Assembly (NCBI RefSeq): GCF_018474015.1
Contig: NZ_JAHCSG010000001.1
Coordinates: 744,001-808,000 of the forward strand
Length of the DNA stretch: 64,000 nucleotides
DNA from: Williamsia sp. CHRR-6
GTDB lineage: Bacteria > Actinomycetota > Actinomycetes > Mycobacteriales > Mycobacteriaceae
Direction of reading: 5' to 3'
How positions within the stretch are numbered: position 1 is the first letter of the stretch; the number at the start of each line of letters is the position of its first letter. The notes beneath the pieces were generated by a model that saw only the letters and a program-made list of their open reading frames with translations, was not told the DNA's origin and ran no database searches. The translations under genes and the position numbers were made by a program. Shown here piece after piece: positions 51,601-60,038 of the stretch.

Positions 51601-54197
51601 CCATTCGCTTCCTCGGTCGTAACGACCGACAGGTCAAGATCCGCGGACATCGGATCGAGCTGGACGAGATCGAAAGCGTTCTCACCCGACACCCCGCCGT
51701 CCGGCGCGCCATCGTCGCTGTCACCGGTGCCACGTCATCACAGTCGATCGTTGCCTACTGCTGCCCCACCACGCCGGTCTCGGCCGCCGAGCTCCGAGCC
51801 CACATCGCCGCGCACGTCCCAGAATACATGGTGCCCAGCATGATTCGCCGCGTCGCGAACATCCCGCTGACCGCCAACGGAAAGGTGGACCTGACGGCGT
51901 TGGCCAACGCGCCGGAGTGGGAGAGCCTGGTCACCGACATCGCCGAACAACCCGACGTCGCATCGGATCACCCAGCTGCGCAGCTGTGCAGCGAGATCGG
52001 CTTTGGCAACATCGTGATCGGCGGCGACACCCTCGTCACACAAGGGTTGTCGTCGGTGGACCTGGTGCGACTGGCCAACCGGATCGAGGACACGACCGGG
52101 ATTCGGCCATCGCTGAGCCAGCTGGCGACCGGATGGGAATGGCTCGACTCGGTCAAGGACACCGACTCCGTCACCACAAGCTTTGCGCACCATCCGATTC
52201 CATCGGAAGAGCCGACCACCCCACCCCTCGTGTATGCGGCGACGATGGTCGGGGTGCGGCTGCCCGAAGCCGTGCCCGCCATGCACGCCTCAGCGTTTCT
52301 TCGGTCCGCCGCAGCGTGGATCGACGCCAACGTGACCCCCCATTCCCGGCTGCGACTGTGCCCCGACCCAGACACCCTGGTGGTCATCGATCATCCGGTG
52401 GGCGGCACCGCTTCCCCATCGGTGGCCACCGCCGCCGCATCGGACGGCTCCCCCTGCGCGGTGCCGGCAGTCGGTGCATCGACTGAACGCCAGACCGACA
52501 CCTTTGCGCTCACCGAGATGCAGCTCGCCTATCTCGTCGGTCGCGCCGACCGCGAATGGGGGCCTCCGGTGGCCCCGCACTACTACACCGAGATCGAGGT
52601 GGACGGCCCGGATCTGGACCTCGACCGGTTGGCCGCAGCGTTCACGACGGTGCAGCGACATCACCCGATGTTGCGAGCCCGAGCCACCGCCGACGCACGC
52701 CAGCGCATCGACGCCGAGCCGCGGGCCCACCTGGTGGTGGCCACCGATCCCGGAGCAGCCCAGTCGTTGCGCCGCAGCATGTCTCACCGAGTGGCCAACC
52801 CGATGACTGATCCCCTGATCACATTGGCCGCCAGCATCGACGGTGATCGCGCACGCGTCCACGTCAGTCTGGATCTGCTGTTCTGCGACGCGCACAGTGC
52901 CGTGATCATCGCTCGCGACCTCGCTACCGCCTACGCCGGGCAGCCACTTCAGGCGCCGCAGCGACACTTCAGGGAATGGATCGGCGACATCGCGCTCGCC
53001 GCTGATACCCGATCGCGGCGCCAGAACCTGGCCTTCTGGCGCGACAGCATCGACTCGCTGCGTCCAGGGCCGCGACTTGCGATCGGCACCCGACGTGCTC
53101 GCACACCGGAGGTGACTCGGCGCCGGTGGTGCAGTACCCCGCAGCAGCTGCAGTCGATGACCGCGGCGGCGCGTACCGCAGGCGTGTCGTTGGACGCACT
53201 GGTGCTGGCGTGCCTCGGTGCCGCCACAGCCGAGTTCGGGGCCGACGGAAACACCCTCGTGGTCACCATGTTCGGCCGCCCGGAGGCCCACGCCGGCGTG
53301 GTGGGCGACTACACACAGACCATGCTGATCGAACCCCGGCCCGATCGATCCGCGACGGAGGCCGAGTACCTGAGGGCGGTGGCCGGTGATCTCTTGGCCG
53401 GCTGCGATCACAGCACGGGCGCTGCCGGGGTACACGCAAACGAGGTGATGCGGATGGCCCGCGACAGGTTCCCGGCGACAGCCGAAACTCGCTTCCCGGT
53501 GGTCTACTCCAGTGGGATCGGCACCACCGACGAGGTGGACGCATCGATGCTGCTCGAGGGGTTCGCCGGCGGCCGCACCGTGCACGCGATCAGCCAGACG
53601 CCACAGGTCCTGCTCGACACCCAAGCGTTCGTTGCCGCGGGCACCCTGCGCCTCAACGTGGACGCGCGCAGCGATCTGCTGGATTCAGCAGTGCTGAACC
53701 GGCTGTGGAACACGCTGATTCAGCATATCGAGCGGTATGCCGGAGATGCTGGTTCGGTGCCGGAGGACTCGGCGGAGATGGTTGATCGTGCCGCTGCACC
53801 AACCACCCCGACCACCAGCGTGCATCGCCGGCGTGCGGCCATCGTCGACCTGCTCGCCCGGCGCCATCCGACTGTCACACCACCGGTGAGTGCACACCAC
53901 ACCTTCTTCGAGGTGGGCGAAACGTCACTGTCGCTGGTCGAGATGCTCGCGGAACTGAGCGAGGTGACTGGATCTGACGTCGGCGTGCTCGACCTGTTCG
54001 CCTTTCCCACCGCAGATGCCCTCGCCGCAGAGCTCGATCGACGTAACCCAGCCCACGGCGCCGTCGACCACGCGGCCGCCCAACCGCAACTGTCGGCTCA
54101 CTCGCCGGCGAGTACGCCACCGACGCTGGACGATCCGATCGCCGCGGCCCGGAGCCGGGGCGCTCGCCGCCGTGCGCTCATCGAAGAGCGCCCGTGA
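48612..54197 (+). CDS. NRPS CP-Cy-A(Cys)-PCP-Cy-PCP, yersiniabactin HMWP2-like
   Basis: The 1861-residue protein starts at GTG 48612, four bases after the KAS-III-like gene. Order: starter carrier protein, Ser64 in LGLDSMAAL; Cy1, intact DxxxxDxxS at 261-269; adenylation domain about 600-1100 with FTSGSTGEPKG, pocket residues read as D798, L799, F802, N, L, S, L, I, W and K1091, one residue from the cysteine code DLYNLSLIWK; PCP Ser1148 in QGLSSVDLVRL; Cy2, intact motif at 1421-1429; PCP Ser1772 in VGETSLSLVEML. This equals HMWP2 without its embedded methyltransferase. The lone A domain probably loads Cys on all PCPs of both synthases. The starter unit must be activated by an enzyme outside the window, or by the KAS-III-like protein. 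Two thiazoline rings are expected from this protein. Confidence 0.92.
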   Translation: MAESTDTTIQGPIPQDTTAMRRLLDTITTAVGSSDHPNPSNLGRTPPSPADLAELTLGELGLDSMAALRLRALLIETFGVEPALTDLLGHLTLREVADTLASSPRPSAPIRPENRGSGDCPAAPVPTLTPVQQAYWAGRQDGMGDGGLASWWYMEYRRTAPGDPLAEIERLRRAFAVVVGRHPMLRLTITRDGQPRISDSMPVAVEVIDLRTQPPAEVGATTTRTREEWSHRRCCTETGPLFDLRAVVESTDTIRFCVGFDVLAIDFTSWQLIHRDWEKAYRQPTAAWPASQLSFFDAVARAHEPHRRIRAQRYWSRRVPTLPGTPRPAAIAAPPTTTTRRRFARVQHRLDAATWSALIGQARAHGVSRTALIAAAFGLLLDRWGARERFCLNVTLLDRPLDLDGADELVGDFTTTALLAMPEQPTGRTFAEIATLVNHELWEAIDHREYCGVEVARDCAVAQGDPLSPTHTVVLTSGIGLGRDGSADGTRCLGPDSDRSPGPVGGWLGEEIYGVSQTPQVHLDHLVWEESGELRLIFDHAVDHFDTAAVTAMMQAYRRLLVRLATDPRTWDDATVGWDPCFATPQTLPHPLPAILDDSDGLLDGPVRRAAQVHADRTALITPAGRRSHRQLAELAAGAACQLRYHGVHPGDLVGVALTKSIEQIIAVRAILAIGAAYVPIDPAWPAERISRVCHRADITHMVIDDLGTDGSSVPDAVTAIPASELADVGASARPDIDSPAADPTELAYVIFTSGSTGEPKGVAIEHRQARVTLDDVVTRFGIRPQDRVLGLAALTFDLSVFDVFGLPGSGGALVLPDPDRARDPQHWLDLIATEQVTVWNTAPAVLEMLMEYCTLVPGAARLLRSLRLVMLSGDWIPVTLPDRIRAVLPHIEFHSLGGATEAAIWSISHRVDRVDPDAPSIPYGRALSRQRFFVLDDAQAPCAMGETGELFIGGDGVARGYVGAPDLTAQRFAMHPAIGQRLYRTGDLGQWCTDGTIRFLGRNDRQVKIRGHRIELDEIESVLTRHPAVRRAIVAVTGATSSQSIVAYCCPTTPVSAAELRAHIAAHVPEYMVPSMIRRVANIPLTANGKVDLTALANAPEWESLVTDIAEQPDVASDHPAAQLCSEIGFGNIVIGGDTLVTQGLSSVDLVRLANRIEDTTGIRPSLSQLATGWEWLDSVKDTDSVTTSFAHHPIPSEEPTTPPLVYAATMVGVRLPEAVPAMHASAFLRSAAAWIDANVTPHSRLRLCPDPDTLVVIDHPVGGTASPSVATAAASDGSPCAVPAVGASTERQTDTFALTEMQLAYLVGRADREWGPPVAPHYYTEIEVDGPDLDLDRLAAAFTTVQRHHPMLRARATADARQRIDAEPRAHLVVATDPGAAQSLRRSMSHRVANPMTDPLITLAASIDGDRARVHVSLDLLFCDAHSAVIIARDLATAYAGQPLQAPQRHFREWIGDIALAADTRSRRQNLAFWRDSIDSLRPGPRLAIGTRRARTPEVTRRRWCSTPQQLQSMTAAARTAGVSLDALVLACLGAATAEFGADGNTLVVTMFGRPEAHAGVVGDYTQTMLIEPRPDRSATEAEYLRAVAGDLLAGCDHSTGAAGVHANEVMRMARDRFPATAETRFPVVYSSGIGTTDEVDASMLLEGFAGGRTVHAISQTPQVLLDTQAFVAAGTLRLNVDARSDLLDSAVLNRLWNTLIQHIERYAGDAGSVPEDSAEMVDRAAAPTTPTTSVHRRRAAIVDLLARRHPTVTPPVSAHHTFFEVGETSLSLVEMLAELSEVTGSDVGVLDLFAFPTADALAAELDRRNPAHGAVDHAAAQPQLSAHSPASTPPTLDDPIAAARSRGARRRALIEERP

Positions 54198-54216
54198 ACT
54201 GCGGAAAGTCCGGGAG

Positions 54217-55137
54217 CTAGGAACGTGCGGCGACGATCGCGGCTGCGAGGTCGGTCCCTGAACGCCAGGCGCTCTCGACTCGCGGAGCCCCCTGCGGGCA
54301 CCATTGATCCCCGGCCAGACCGATCAGACGACCCTCGGCCATGCTCAGGTGATGTGACGACTCATGCTGTGCAACGGGTTTGGCGAACGTCCACCGGTGC
54401 ACGTGGGTCCAGTCGGGCGTGTCGATGTCGAACAGCTCCGAGACCGCCGAGGTGACCGTGGGGGCCACGTCGTCGGGCGCGGCGAGGTGCGCTGCGGCCA
54501 GCTCACCGGTGGTGTGGGCCACCAGCACCGGGGCGCCGTCACCGCGACGCGCGCCATCGTGGGCCACGAACGACAGGTGCGGGTGACCGTTGACGAACGC
54601 GGCGTCGGTGAACGGCAGACCGCCGAGATCGCGGTACCCGCAGGCGACTGCGATCACCGGCTGGTAGTCGACGGCGTCGGGCACCGCCAGCAGACGAGCG
54701 GCCTGCGGGTCGGGCATGGCCACAACCACGTCACCTGAGGGCAGGGTGTCGCAGGTGCTGCTGGTCACCTCGATGTCGCTCAGCAGTTCGCGGACCAGCG
54801 ACCGCAACCCGGCCGGGGTGCCCCACCGCGTGGGGCCGCTCGATGTCCGCGGCGGCTCACCGGCGTCGAAGACCGCGAAGGTGTCGGTCCACCGATGCAC
54901 CAGACCAGCTTTGTCCCACCGCGCCACCAACTCGGCGAATCCTTTGTCGCGCACGGTGAAATAGCCGGCACCGAGATCTACCCGACGATCATGCAGGGCG
55001 GGCGACGACATCCGGCCACCGGGCACCCGACCGCGATCGAGAACGCGCACCTCCACCCCGGCAGCGCGCAGCGCCACAGCGCACGCGGCGCCGGCCATCC
55101 CGGCCCCCACGATCGTCACGCCACGCTCAGTTCTCAT
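54217..55137 (-). CDS. Renalase-like NAD(P)/FAD-dependent oxidoreductase
   Basis: A 306-residue flavoprotein: VTIVGAGMAGAACAVALRAAG (FAD site), GGRMSSPALHDRRVDLGAGYFTVRD (the GG-doublet motif of the amine-oxidase group) and a C-terminal LIGLAGDQWCPQGAPRVESAWRSG. These are the hallmarks of the small renalase-like branch, which oxidises altered NAD(P)H isomers in bacteria. It is convergent with the NRPS gene (19 bases apart) and is probably not part of the cluster. Confidence 0.82.
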   Translation of the reverse strand: MRTERGVTIVGAGMAGAACAVALRAAGVEVRVLDRGRVPGGRMSSPALHDRRVDLGAGYFTVRDKGFAELVARWDKAGLVHRWTDTFAVFDAGEPPRTSSGPTRWGTPAGLRSLVRELLSDIEVTSSTCDTLPSGDVVVAMPDPQAARLLAVPDAVDYQPVIAVACGYRDLGGLPFTDAAFVNGHPHLSFVAHDGARRGDGAPVLVAHTTGELAAAHLAAPDDVAPTVTSAVSELFDIDTPDWTHVHRWTFAKPVAQHESSHHLSMAEGRLIGLAGDQWCPQGAPRVESAWRSGTDLAAAIVAARS

Positions 55138-55161
55138 CTGACCACCGTACGTCGACGGGCA

Positions 55162-56787
55162 CTACTTGACCGCGATGCGTTCGAGGACGGGTGTGAGATC
55201 TGTTCCAGCGGGCAGGGTTCCGTACGCACCACCCCAATCACGACCCAACCGCGTGGCTGCGAACGCCTCGGCCACCGCCGGATGGCCGTGACGCAGCAGC
55301 AACGCCCCCTGCAGCCCGATGCACAGCGACTCGGCCAACCGGCGCGCACCGACGAGCAGATCCTCGGGCCGCGACAACTGCGCTTTGATGGCGGCCAGAT
55401 GCTGGTCGTAGCGCTGATCCATCCCCGCGGCGGCATCCAACTCGTCGAAGACCGCCTCCACCGACTTCGGCGCGGTGGCCATGGCGCGCAACATGTCCAG
55501 GGCGCTGACGTTGCCGCTGCCCTCCCAGATGCCGTACAGCGGCGACTCCCGGAACATCCGGGGCAGCCCGGAGTCCTCCACATACCCGTTTCCGCCCAGA
55601 CATTCCATCGCCTCGGCGACGAAGCCCGGCGACCGTTTGCACAGCCAGTACTTGGTGGCCGGCAGCCCGATCCGACGGATCAGCCCCTCGCGTTCGTCTC
55701 CGCGTTCGGCGGCGTCGGTTGCACCGGCCATCCGCATGGCCACCGCGGTGGCCGCCTCCGCTTCGACGGCCATGTCGGCCAGCACATTGCGCATCAGCGG
55801 CTGGTCGATCAGCGTGGAACCGAAAACACTGCGATGACGGGCATGATGCACGGCCTGGGTGAGTGAGGTGTGCATCAGCGCGGCGCCGGCCACCGCACAG
55901 TCGAGCCGGGTGAGGTTGACCATCTCGATGATGGTGCGCACCCCACGACCCTCCTCCCCGACCAACCACGCGGTGGCGCCGTCGTATTCGACCTCGGATG
56001 AGGCATTGGCGTTGTTGCCCAACTTGTCCTTCAGGCGCTGCAACCGCATCCGGTTACGGGTGCCATCAGGCAGCACCCGAGGTAGGAAGAAACACGACAG
56101 GCCGCCGGGGGCCTGGGCCAACACCAAGAACACGTCGCTCATCGGAGCCGAGGTGAACCACTTGTGCCCGGTGATCGTGTAGCTGCCGTCGGAATTCGGT
56201 TGCGCCGTGGTGGCATTGGCGCGCACATCCGATCCACCCTGCTTCTCGGTCATCGACATACCCGCGATCAGGCCTGCTTTCTCGGTGGGCACGGCGAGGA
56301 CGGGATCGTAGGCGCGCGAGGTCAGCAACGGCTCGTAGAGCGCCGACAACTCGGCGTTGTGCCGCAACGACGGGATGACCGCATACGTCATCGAGATGGG
56401 GCAGACATGTCCCGCCTCGACGTTCCACACCGACACCTTGGCCGCTCGCACCACGTGCGCCCCGGATCGCGGGTCGGTCCACGGTCCGCTGTGCAGGCCA
56501 TGTTCGGTGGCCACCGTCATCAGCCGGTGGTACGCCGGGTCGTACTCCACCTCGTCGATACGGTGGCCGTAGCGGTCGTGGGTGCGCAACACAGGTCGGT
56601 TGCGGTCGGCCAGGGTGCCCCACCGCTGGGCTTCCTCGGTTGCGGCAACTGCACCGAGCGCATGGACCTCCTCGACGCCCCACTGCCCGCCCTCCCGAGC
56701 CAGCGCCTCGAGCAACGCGGGATTGTCGGCCGGGTTGTGGCCGATCAGCGGCGGAACCTGGTTGAACACGGCGTGGGTGTCGGGCAT
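55162..56787 (-). CDS. AidB-type acyl-CoA dehydrogenase family protein
   Basis: From ATG 56787 the protein has 541 residues, longer than standard acyl-CoA dehydrogenases and typical of the AidB branch. It starts MPDTHAVFNQVPPLIGHNPAD and contains GMSMTEKQGGSDVRAN, RLKDKLGNNANASSEVEYD, AMECLGGNGYVEDSGLPRMFRESPLYGIWEGSGNV. AidB-like proteins bind DNA and FAD and protect against alkylation, though their true substrate is unclear. It stands 24 bases before the renalase-like gene on the same strand. Confidence 0.9.
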   Translation of the reverse strand: MPDTHAVFNQVPPLIGHNPADNPALLEALAREGGQWGVEEVHALGAVAATEEAQRWGTLADRNRPVLRTHDRYGHRIDEVEYDPAYHRLMTVATEHGLHSGPWTDPRSGAHVVRAAKVSVWNVEAGHVCPISMTYAVIPSLRHNAELSALYEPLLTSRAYDPVLAVPTEKAGLIAGMSMTEKQGGSDVRANATTAQPNSDGSYTITGHKWFTSAPMSDVFLVLAQAPGGLSCFFLPRVLPDGTRNRMRLQRLKDKLGNNANASSEVEYDGATAWLVGEEGRGVRTIIEMVNLTRLDCAVAGAALMHTSLTQAVHHARHRSVFGSTLIDQPLMRNVLADMAVEAEAATAVAMRMAGATDAAERGDEREGLIRRIGLPATKYWLCKRSPGFVAEAMECLGGNGYVEDSGLPRMFRESPLYGIWEGSGNVSALDMLRAMATAPKSVEAVFDELDAAAGMDQRYDQHLAAIKAQLSRPEDLLVGARRLAESLCIGLQGALLLRHGHPAVAEAFAATRLGRDWGGAYGTLPAGTDLTPVLERIAVK

Positions 56788-56842
56788 GGCTCCCATACTG
56801 GCACCGTCGCGACCCGGGGCAGGCCCGTTTTAGGCTGGCGCC

Positions 56843-57550
56843 ATGCAGACCGTGTTGTTCCTTGCCCACGAACCGTCGGTGGAACGTGGGCGCGACGAGG
56901 CGGGCACCCTCGCCGATGCCGCCGCCGACCTCGGGTACGACGTCGCCATCGGGTTGGTGGGTTCCGACGCCCTCCTTCCCGATCCGAGCTCTGTCGATGC
57001 GGTGGTGGTGTTGGGATCGCTGGAATCGGCCTACGACGACACCCTGCGGTGGCTTGGCACCGAGATCGACTATTTACGAACAACTCTCGCTGCCGGGACA
57101 CCAACGCTCGGGGTGTGCTTCGGCGGGCAGCTGCTCAGCCGGATCCTCGGGGGCGTAGTGGCACGCTCACCCCGTCCAGAGGTCGGGTTCGTCTCGATCG
57201 ACGCCGAGCAGCCTGGCGTGATCGAGTCGGGTCCGTGGATGCAATGGCATTTCGACCACTTCACCCTTCCGCCCGGCGCACGACGGTTGGCCTACAACAC
57301 CGCCGGCGAGCAAGCCTTCGCGCTCGGCCGCGCGGTGGGTCTGCAGTTTCACCCCGAGATCTCCACCGCCGCCTTCGCCAACTGGCGGCTCAGCGCCACC
57401 GTCTAGTCCGAGGCCGCGGTGCACGCGCAGTTCGGGGTGCATCCTGACGAGTTGGCCGCACGGATCGAGGCTGACGCCGACGATCTGGCGGCCCGTAGCG
57501 CGCGATTGTTCGCAACCTTCCTGGAGATCACCCACCGGTCCGCCGGGTGA
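56843..57550 (+). pseudogene. Class I glutamine amidotransferase, interrupted by an in-frame TAG
   Basis: The frame encodes a GATase: VVVLGSLESAYDD, the nucleophile Cys92 in LGVCFGGQLL and LQFHPEIS with the catalytic His-Glu. It meets TAG at 57404-57406 after 187 residues, but the same frame continues for 47 codons (VHAQFGVHPDELAARIEADA ... LFATFLE) to TGA at 57548, matching the C-terminal helix region of family members in length and character. The full 235-residue size is normal for the family. All catalytic residues lie before the TAG, so the shorter protein may still work. The role of the amidotransferase is unknown; it is divergent from aidB. Confidence 0.72.
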
Positions 57551-57598
57551 ATCCGACGACGTGCTGAGGAGCCGGGGCTCTCAAGTGGGTTTCCTGAG

Positions 57599-58681
57599 TC
57601 AGGGATCGGTGAGTTCGTAACGCACACCCAACAATCGGACCGGGCGACCCTCGGTGCCCGGGTCGGTGGCGAACCGGTCGAGCAACGCGTGCAACGGCGG
57701 TTCGATGTCGTCGAACTCGAGTGTCGGGGCCGGAAGCTTCTTGGATTTGGTCCGCGTGTAGAAGGTGGAGGTGCGCAGGGTGACCGCCACCCGGAACACC
57801 TCGCGACCCCCATCCCGGATCTGTCGGTGCAGCGCGGCAGCCATCTCACCGAGCCGGGCGTGCAACTCGTCGGAGTCGGTGACGTCGGCGCTGAAGGTCT
57901 CAGCCTTCGAATGCGATTTGGGCACATACGGTTCGGCGGTGATCAAGGCGTCGCCACCGCCACGGGCCAACACGTTGAGCCAGTTGCCCTGGTGCGGACC
58001 GAACATCGCGATCAGCTCTGCGCGGTCGGTGTCGGCCAGTTCAGCGACGGTGGTGATGCCGGCATCGGCAAGTCGCGCCGAGGTTTTCGCGCCCACACTC
58101 CACAGGTCACGGGTGGGTCGCTGGCCCATCACCGGCATCCAGTTGTCGGCGTCGAGGACGAAGATTCGGGGTCCGTCGCCGGTGCGTTGCGCCTTCGCCT
58201 CGTTGGTGGCCATCTTGGCCCGCTGCTTGTTGTCGCTGAGCCCCACCGCGCATCGCAGTCGCGTCACCTGCGCCACCCGCTCGATGACCTCGGCGGCGAA
58301 GGCGTGCACGTCCGACGGTGGGTCGAGAATCCCGATGAACGCCTCGTCGAAACCCCACACCTCCACGGGGTGTCCGAAGCTGCGCAGGGTATCCATCACC
58401 TGGGCCGAGGCAACCGCATAGGTGTCGAGGTCAACGGGTAGGAACGTTGCCTCCGGTGCCTTGCGGTGCGCGGCACGCAACGGCATCCCGGCGCGCACCC
58501 CGAGATCGCGTGCCTCATACGATGCGCAGGTCACCACGGTGCGCGGCTGGGTCGGATCGCCGGTACCGCCGACGATCACCGGCCTGCCCTGCAACTGCGG
58601 CGTGCGCAGGCGCTCCACCGCCACCTGGAACTGGTCGAGGTCGACGTGGGCGATCAGACGACACGGCAGACTGTCGGTCAT
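57599..58681 (-). CDS. dinB: Y-family DNA polymerase IV, DinB2-like, with Gln at the steric-gate position
   Basis: From ATG 58681 the protein has 360 residues. Metal-binding Asp14 and Asp16 are in HVDLDQFQVAVE, WGFDEAFIG carries the second acidic pair, and DLWSVGAKTSARLADAGITTVAELAD is the helix-hairpin-helix. The whole N-terminus, with GTGDPTQPRTVVTCASYEAR, follows mycobacterial DinB2. At the place of the aromatic steric gate (Phe13 in E. coli DinB, Leu14 in M. smegmatis DinB2) this protein has Gln19. DinB2 tolerates ribonucleotides because of its non-aromatic gate; this enzyme may do so too (inference). Its start codon overlaps the divergent ligase start codon. Confidence 0.88.
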   Translation of the reverse strand: MTDSLPCRLIAHVDLDQFQVAVERLRTPQLQGRPVIVGGTGDPTQPRTVVTCASYEARDLGVRAGMPLRAAHRKAPEATFLPVDLDTYAVASAQVMDTLRSFGHPVEVWGFDEAFIGILDPPSDVHAFAAEVIERVAQVTRLRCAVGLSDNKQRAKMATNEAKAQRTGDGPRIFVLDADNWMPVMGQRPTRDLWSVGAKTSARLADAGITTVAELADTDRAELIAMFGPHQGNWLNVLARGGGDALITAEPYVPKSHSKAETFSADVTDSDELHARLGEMAAALHRQIRDGGREVFRVAVTLRTSTFYTRTKSKKLPAPTLEFDDIEPPLHALLDRFATDPGTEGRPVRLLGVRYELTDP

Positions 58682-60035
58682 GGCAACCATCCAATCCGAT
58701 GTCGTGGGGTATCTGCGCAGCCGCAACGTGGACGCGCTCGTCGGGACGATCGTCAGCCCGGCGGGGGTGACGCAGGCAAAAGTGGTCGACATCAACCGGG
58801 TTCCCGAATTCGCCCGCGACGGCCTGTCCGCGGGACCAGCCTGGCACACCACCGCCGCCGACGGGATCGGAACGGCATCGGCCCCGACCAGTGGAGCGTT
58901 CTCGGTGGTGGGCGATCACCACATCCGGATCGACCTCGACGGCCTACGGGTACTCGAGGACGGTCTGGCCTGGGCGCCTGCGGGTTTCCACAATCATGAC
59001 GGTGAGCCGGTGGCCGCGTGCGCGCGTGGGACCCTCGATCGGGTCACCACTGCGCTGGCCGAGTCGGGTTTCACTGCCGTGGTCGGACACGAGTTGGAGT
59101 TCCTCGTCCTCGACGCCGACGCCGAACCGGTGCCGTCACCGGCGTGGGCGCAGTACGGGGTGGCCGGGGTGCTGGATCACGAACGCTTTGTGCGCGACCT
59201 GATCACCGCTGCCCGGGCCGCCGAGGTCGACATCGAGGCCGTGCACCCGTCGTATGGGGCCGGCCAGTTCGAGGTGTCGTTGGCGCCACTGTCTCCGGTC
59301 GCCGCGGCCGATCAGCTCGTCGCAGCACGACTGGTCGTGGGACGCGTGGCGCGAAACCACGGCCGCCGAGTCAGCATGTCACCCACCCCATTCGCCGGTG
59401 GCGTGGGAATCGCTGCGCACCAAAATCTCTCGATCAAGGGCCGCCACGGGCCGCTGTTCTCCGGGGGTGGCTCGACCGCGGGTCTCACCGAGTTGGGGAC
59501 CGCCGCGCTGGCCGGGATCGTGGGCGGACTCGCGGATCTCCAGGGCGTGTTCGCCGGCTCGATCGTGTCCGGGCTACGGCTGTCCCCGGAGCTGCGCGCC
59601 AGCGTCTTCACCTGCTGGGGCAGGGAAAACCGCAGTGCTGCAGTACGTTTCATCCCAAAACAGGACACGCACGGCCACGGGGCCCGGGTGGAGATCCGGG
59701 TGATCGACCCGTCGGCCAACCCGTATCTGGCCACCGCCGCGCTGCTCGGATTGGCTGTGGACGGGATCAGTCGCGGGGCCACTCTGCCCCCAGAGACCGC
59801 CGTCGATCCGCAGGTGCTGTCAGACGCCCAGCGGCACAGTGCGAAAATCCACCGACTGTCCACCGACCAGTCGACCGTCATCGATGCCCTGGAACACGCG
59901 CCGCTGGCGCGATCGGTCCTGGGCGATGATGTGGTCGACGCGGTGGTCGCGGTGCGCCGCTACGAAACCCGCCACTACGGGGAGATGGACACCGACGACC
60001 TGACCGAGCGCTTCCGGATGGCCTGGAGCGTGTAG
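58680..60035 (+). CDS. Glutamine-synthetase-family ligase (type I-like, GlnA homologue)
   Basis: A 451-residue glutamine-synthetase-fold protein: VVGHELEFLVLD (metal-binding Glu), VHPSYGAGQFEVSLAP, GIAAHQNLSIKGRHGPLFSGGG, SAAVRFIPKQDTHGHGARVEIRVIDPSANPYLATAALLGLA. These correspond to the catalytic motifs, but the sequence is divergent from the nitrogen-assimilating GlnA, so it probably joins glutamate or another acid to an amine, such as gamma-glutamyl-polyamine formation. The ATG at 58680 shares bases with the dinB ATG on the other strand. It ends in TAG and is convergent with the MerR gene. Confidence 0.85.
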   Translation: MATIQSDVVGYLRSRNVDALVGTIVSPAGVTQAKVVDINRVPEFARDGLSAGPAWHTTAADGIGTASAPTSGAFSVVGDHHIRIDLDGLRVLEDGLAWAPAGFHNHDGEPVAACARGTLDRVTTALAESGFTAVVGHELEFLVLDADAEPVPSPAWAQYGVAGVLDHERFVRDLITAARAAEVDIEAVHPSYGAGQFEVSLAPLSPVAAADQLVAARLVVGRVARNHGRRVSMSPTPFAGGVGIAAHQNLSIKGRHGPLFSGGGSTAGLTELGTAALAGIVGGLADLQGVFAGSIVSGLRLSPELRASVFTCWGRENRSAAVRFIPKQDTHGHGARVEIRVIDPSANPYLATAALLGLAVDGISRGATLPPETAVDPQVLSDAQRHSAKIHRLSTDQSTVIDALEHAPLARSVLGDDVVDAVVAVRRYETRHYGEMDTDDLTERFRMAWSV

Positions 60036-60038
60036 CTC

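Noticed and set aside
52290-53624. 444-codon minus-strand frame inside the NRPS gene
   Set aside because: It is opposite to the second Cy domain, which has clear motifs on the plus strand.
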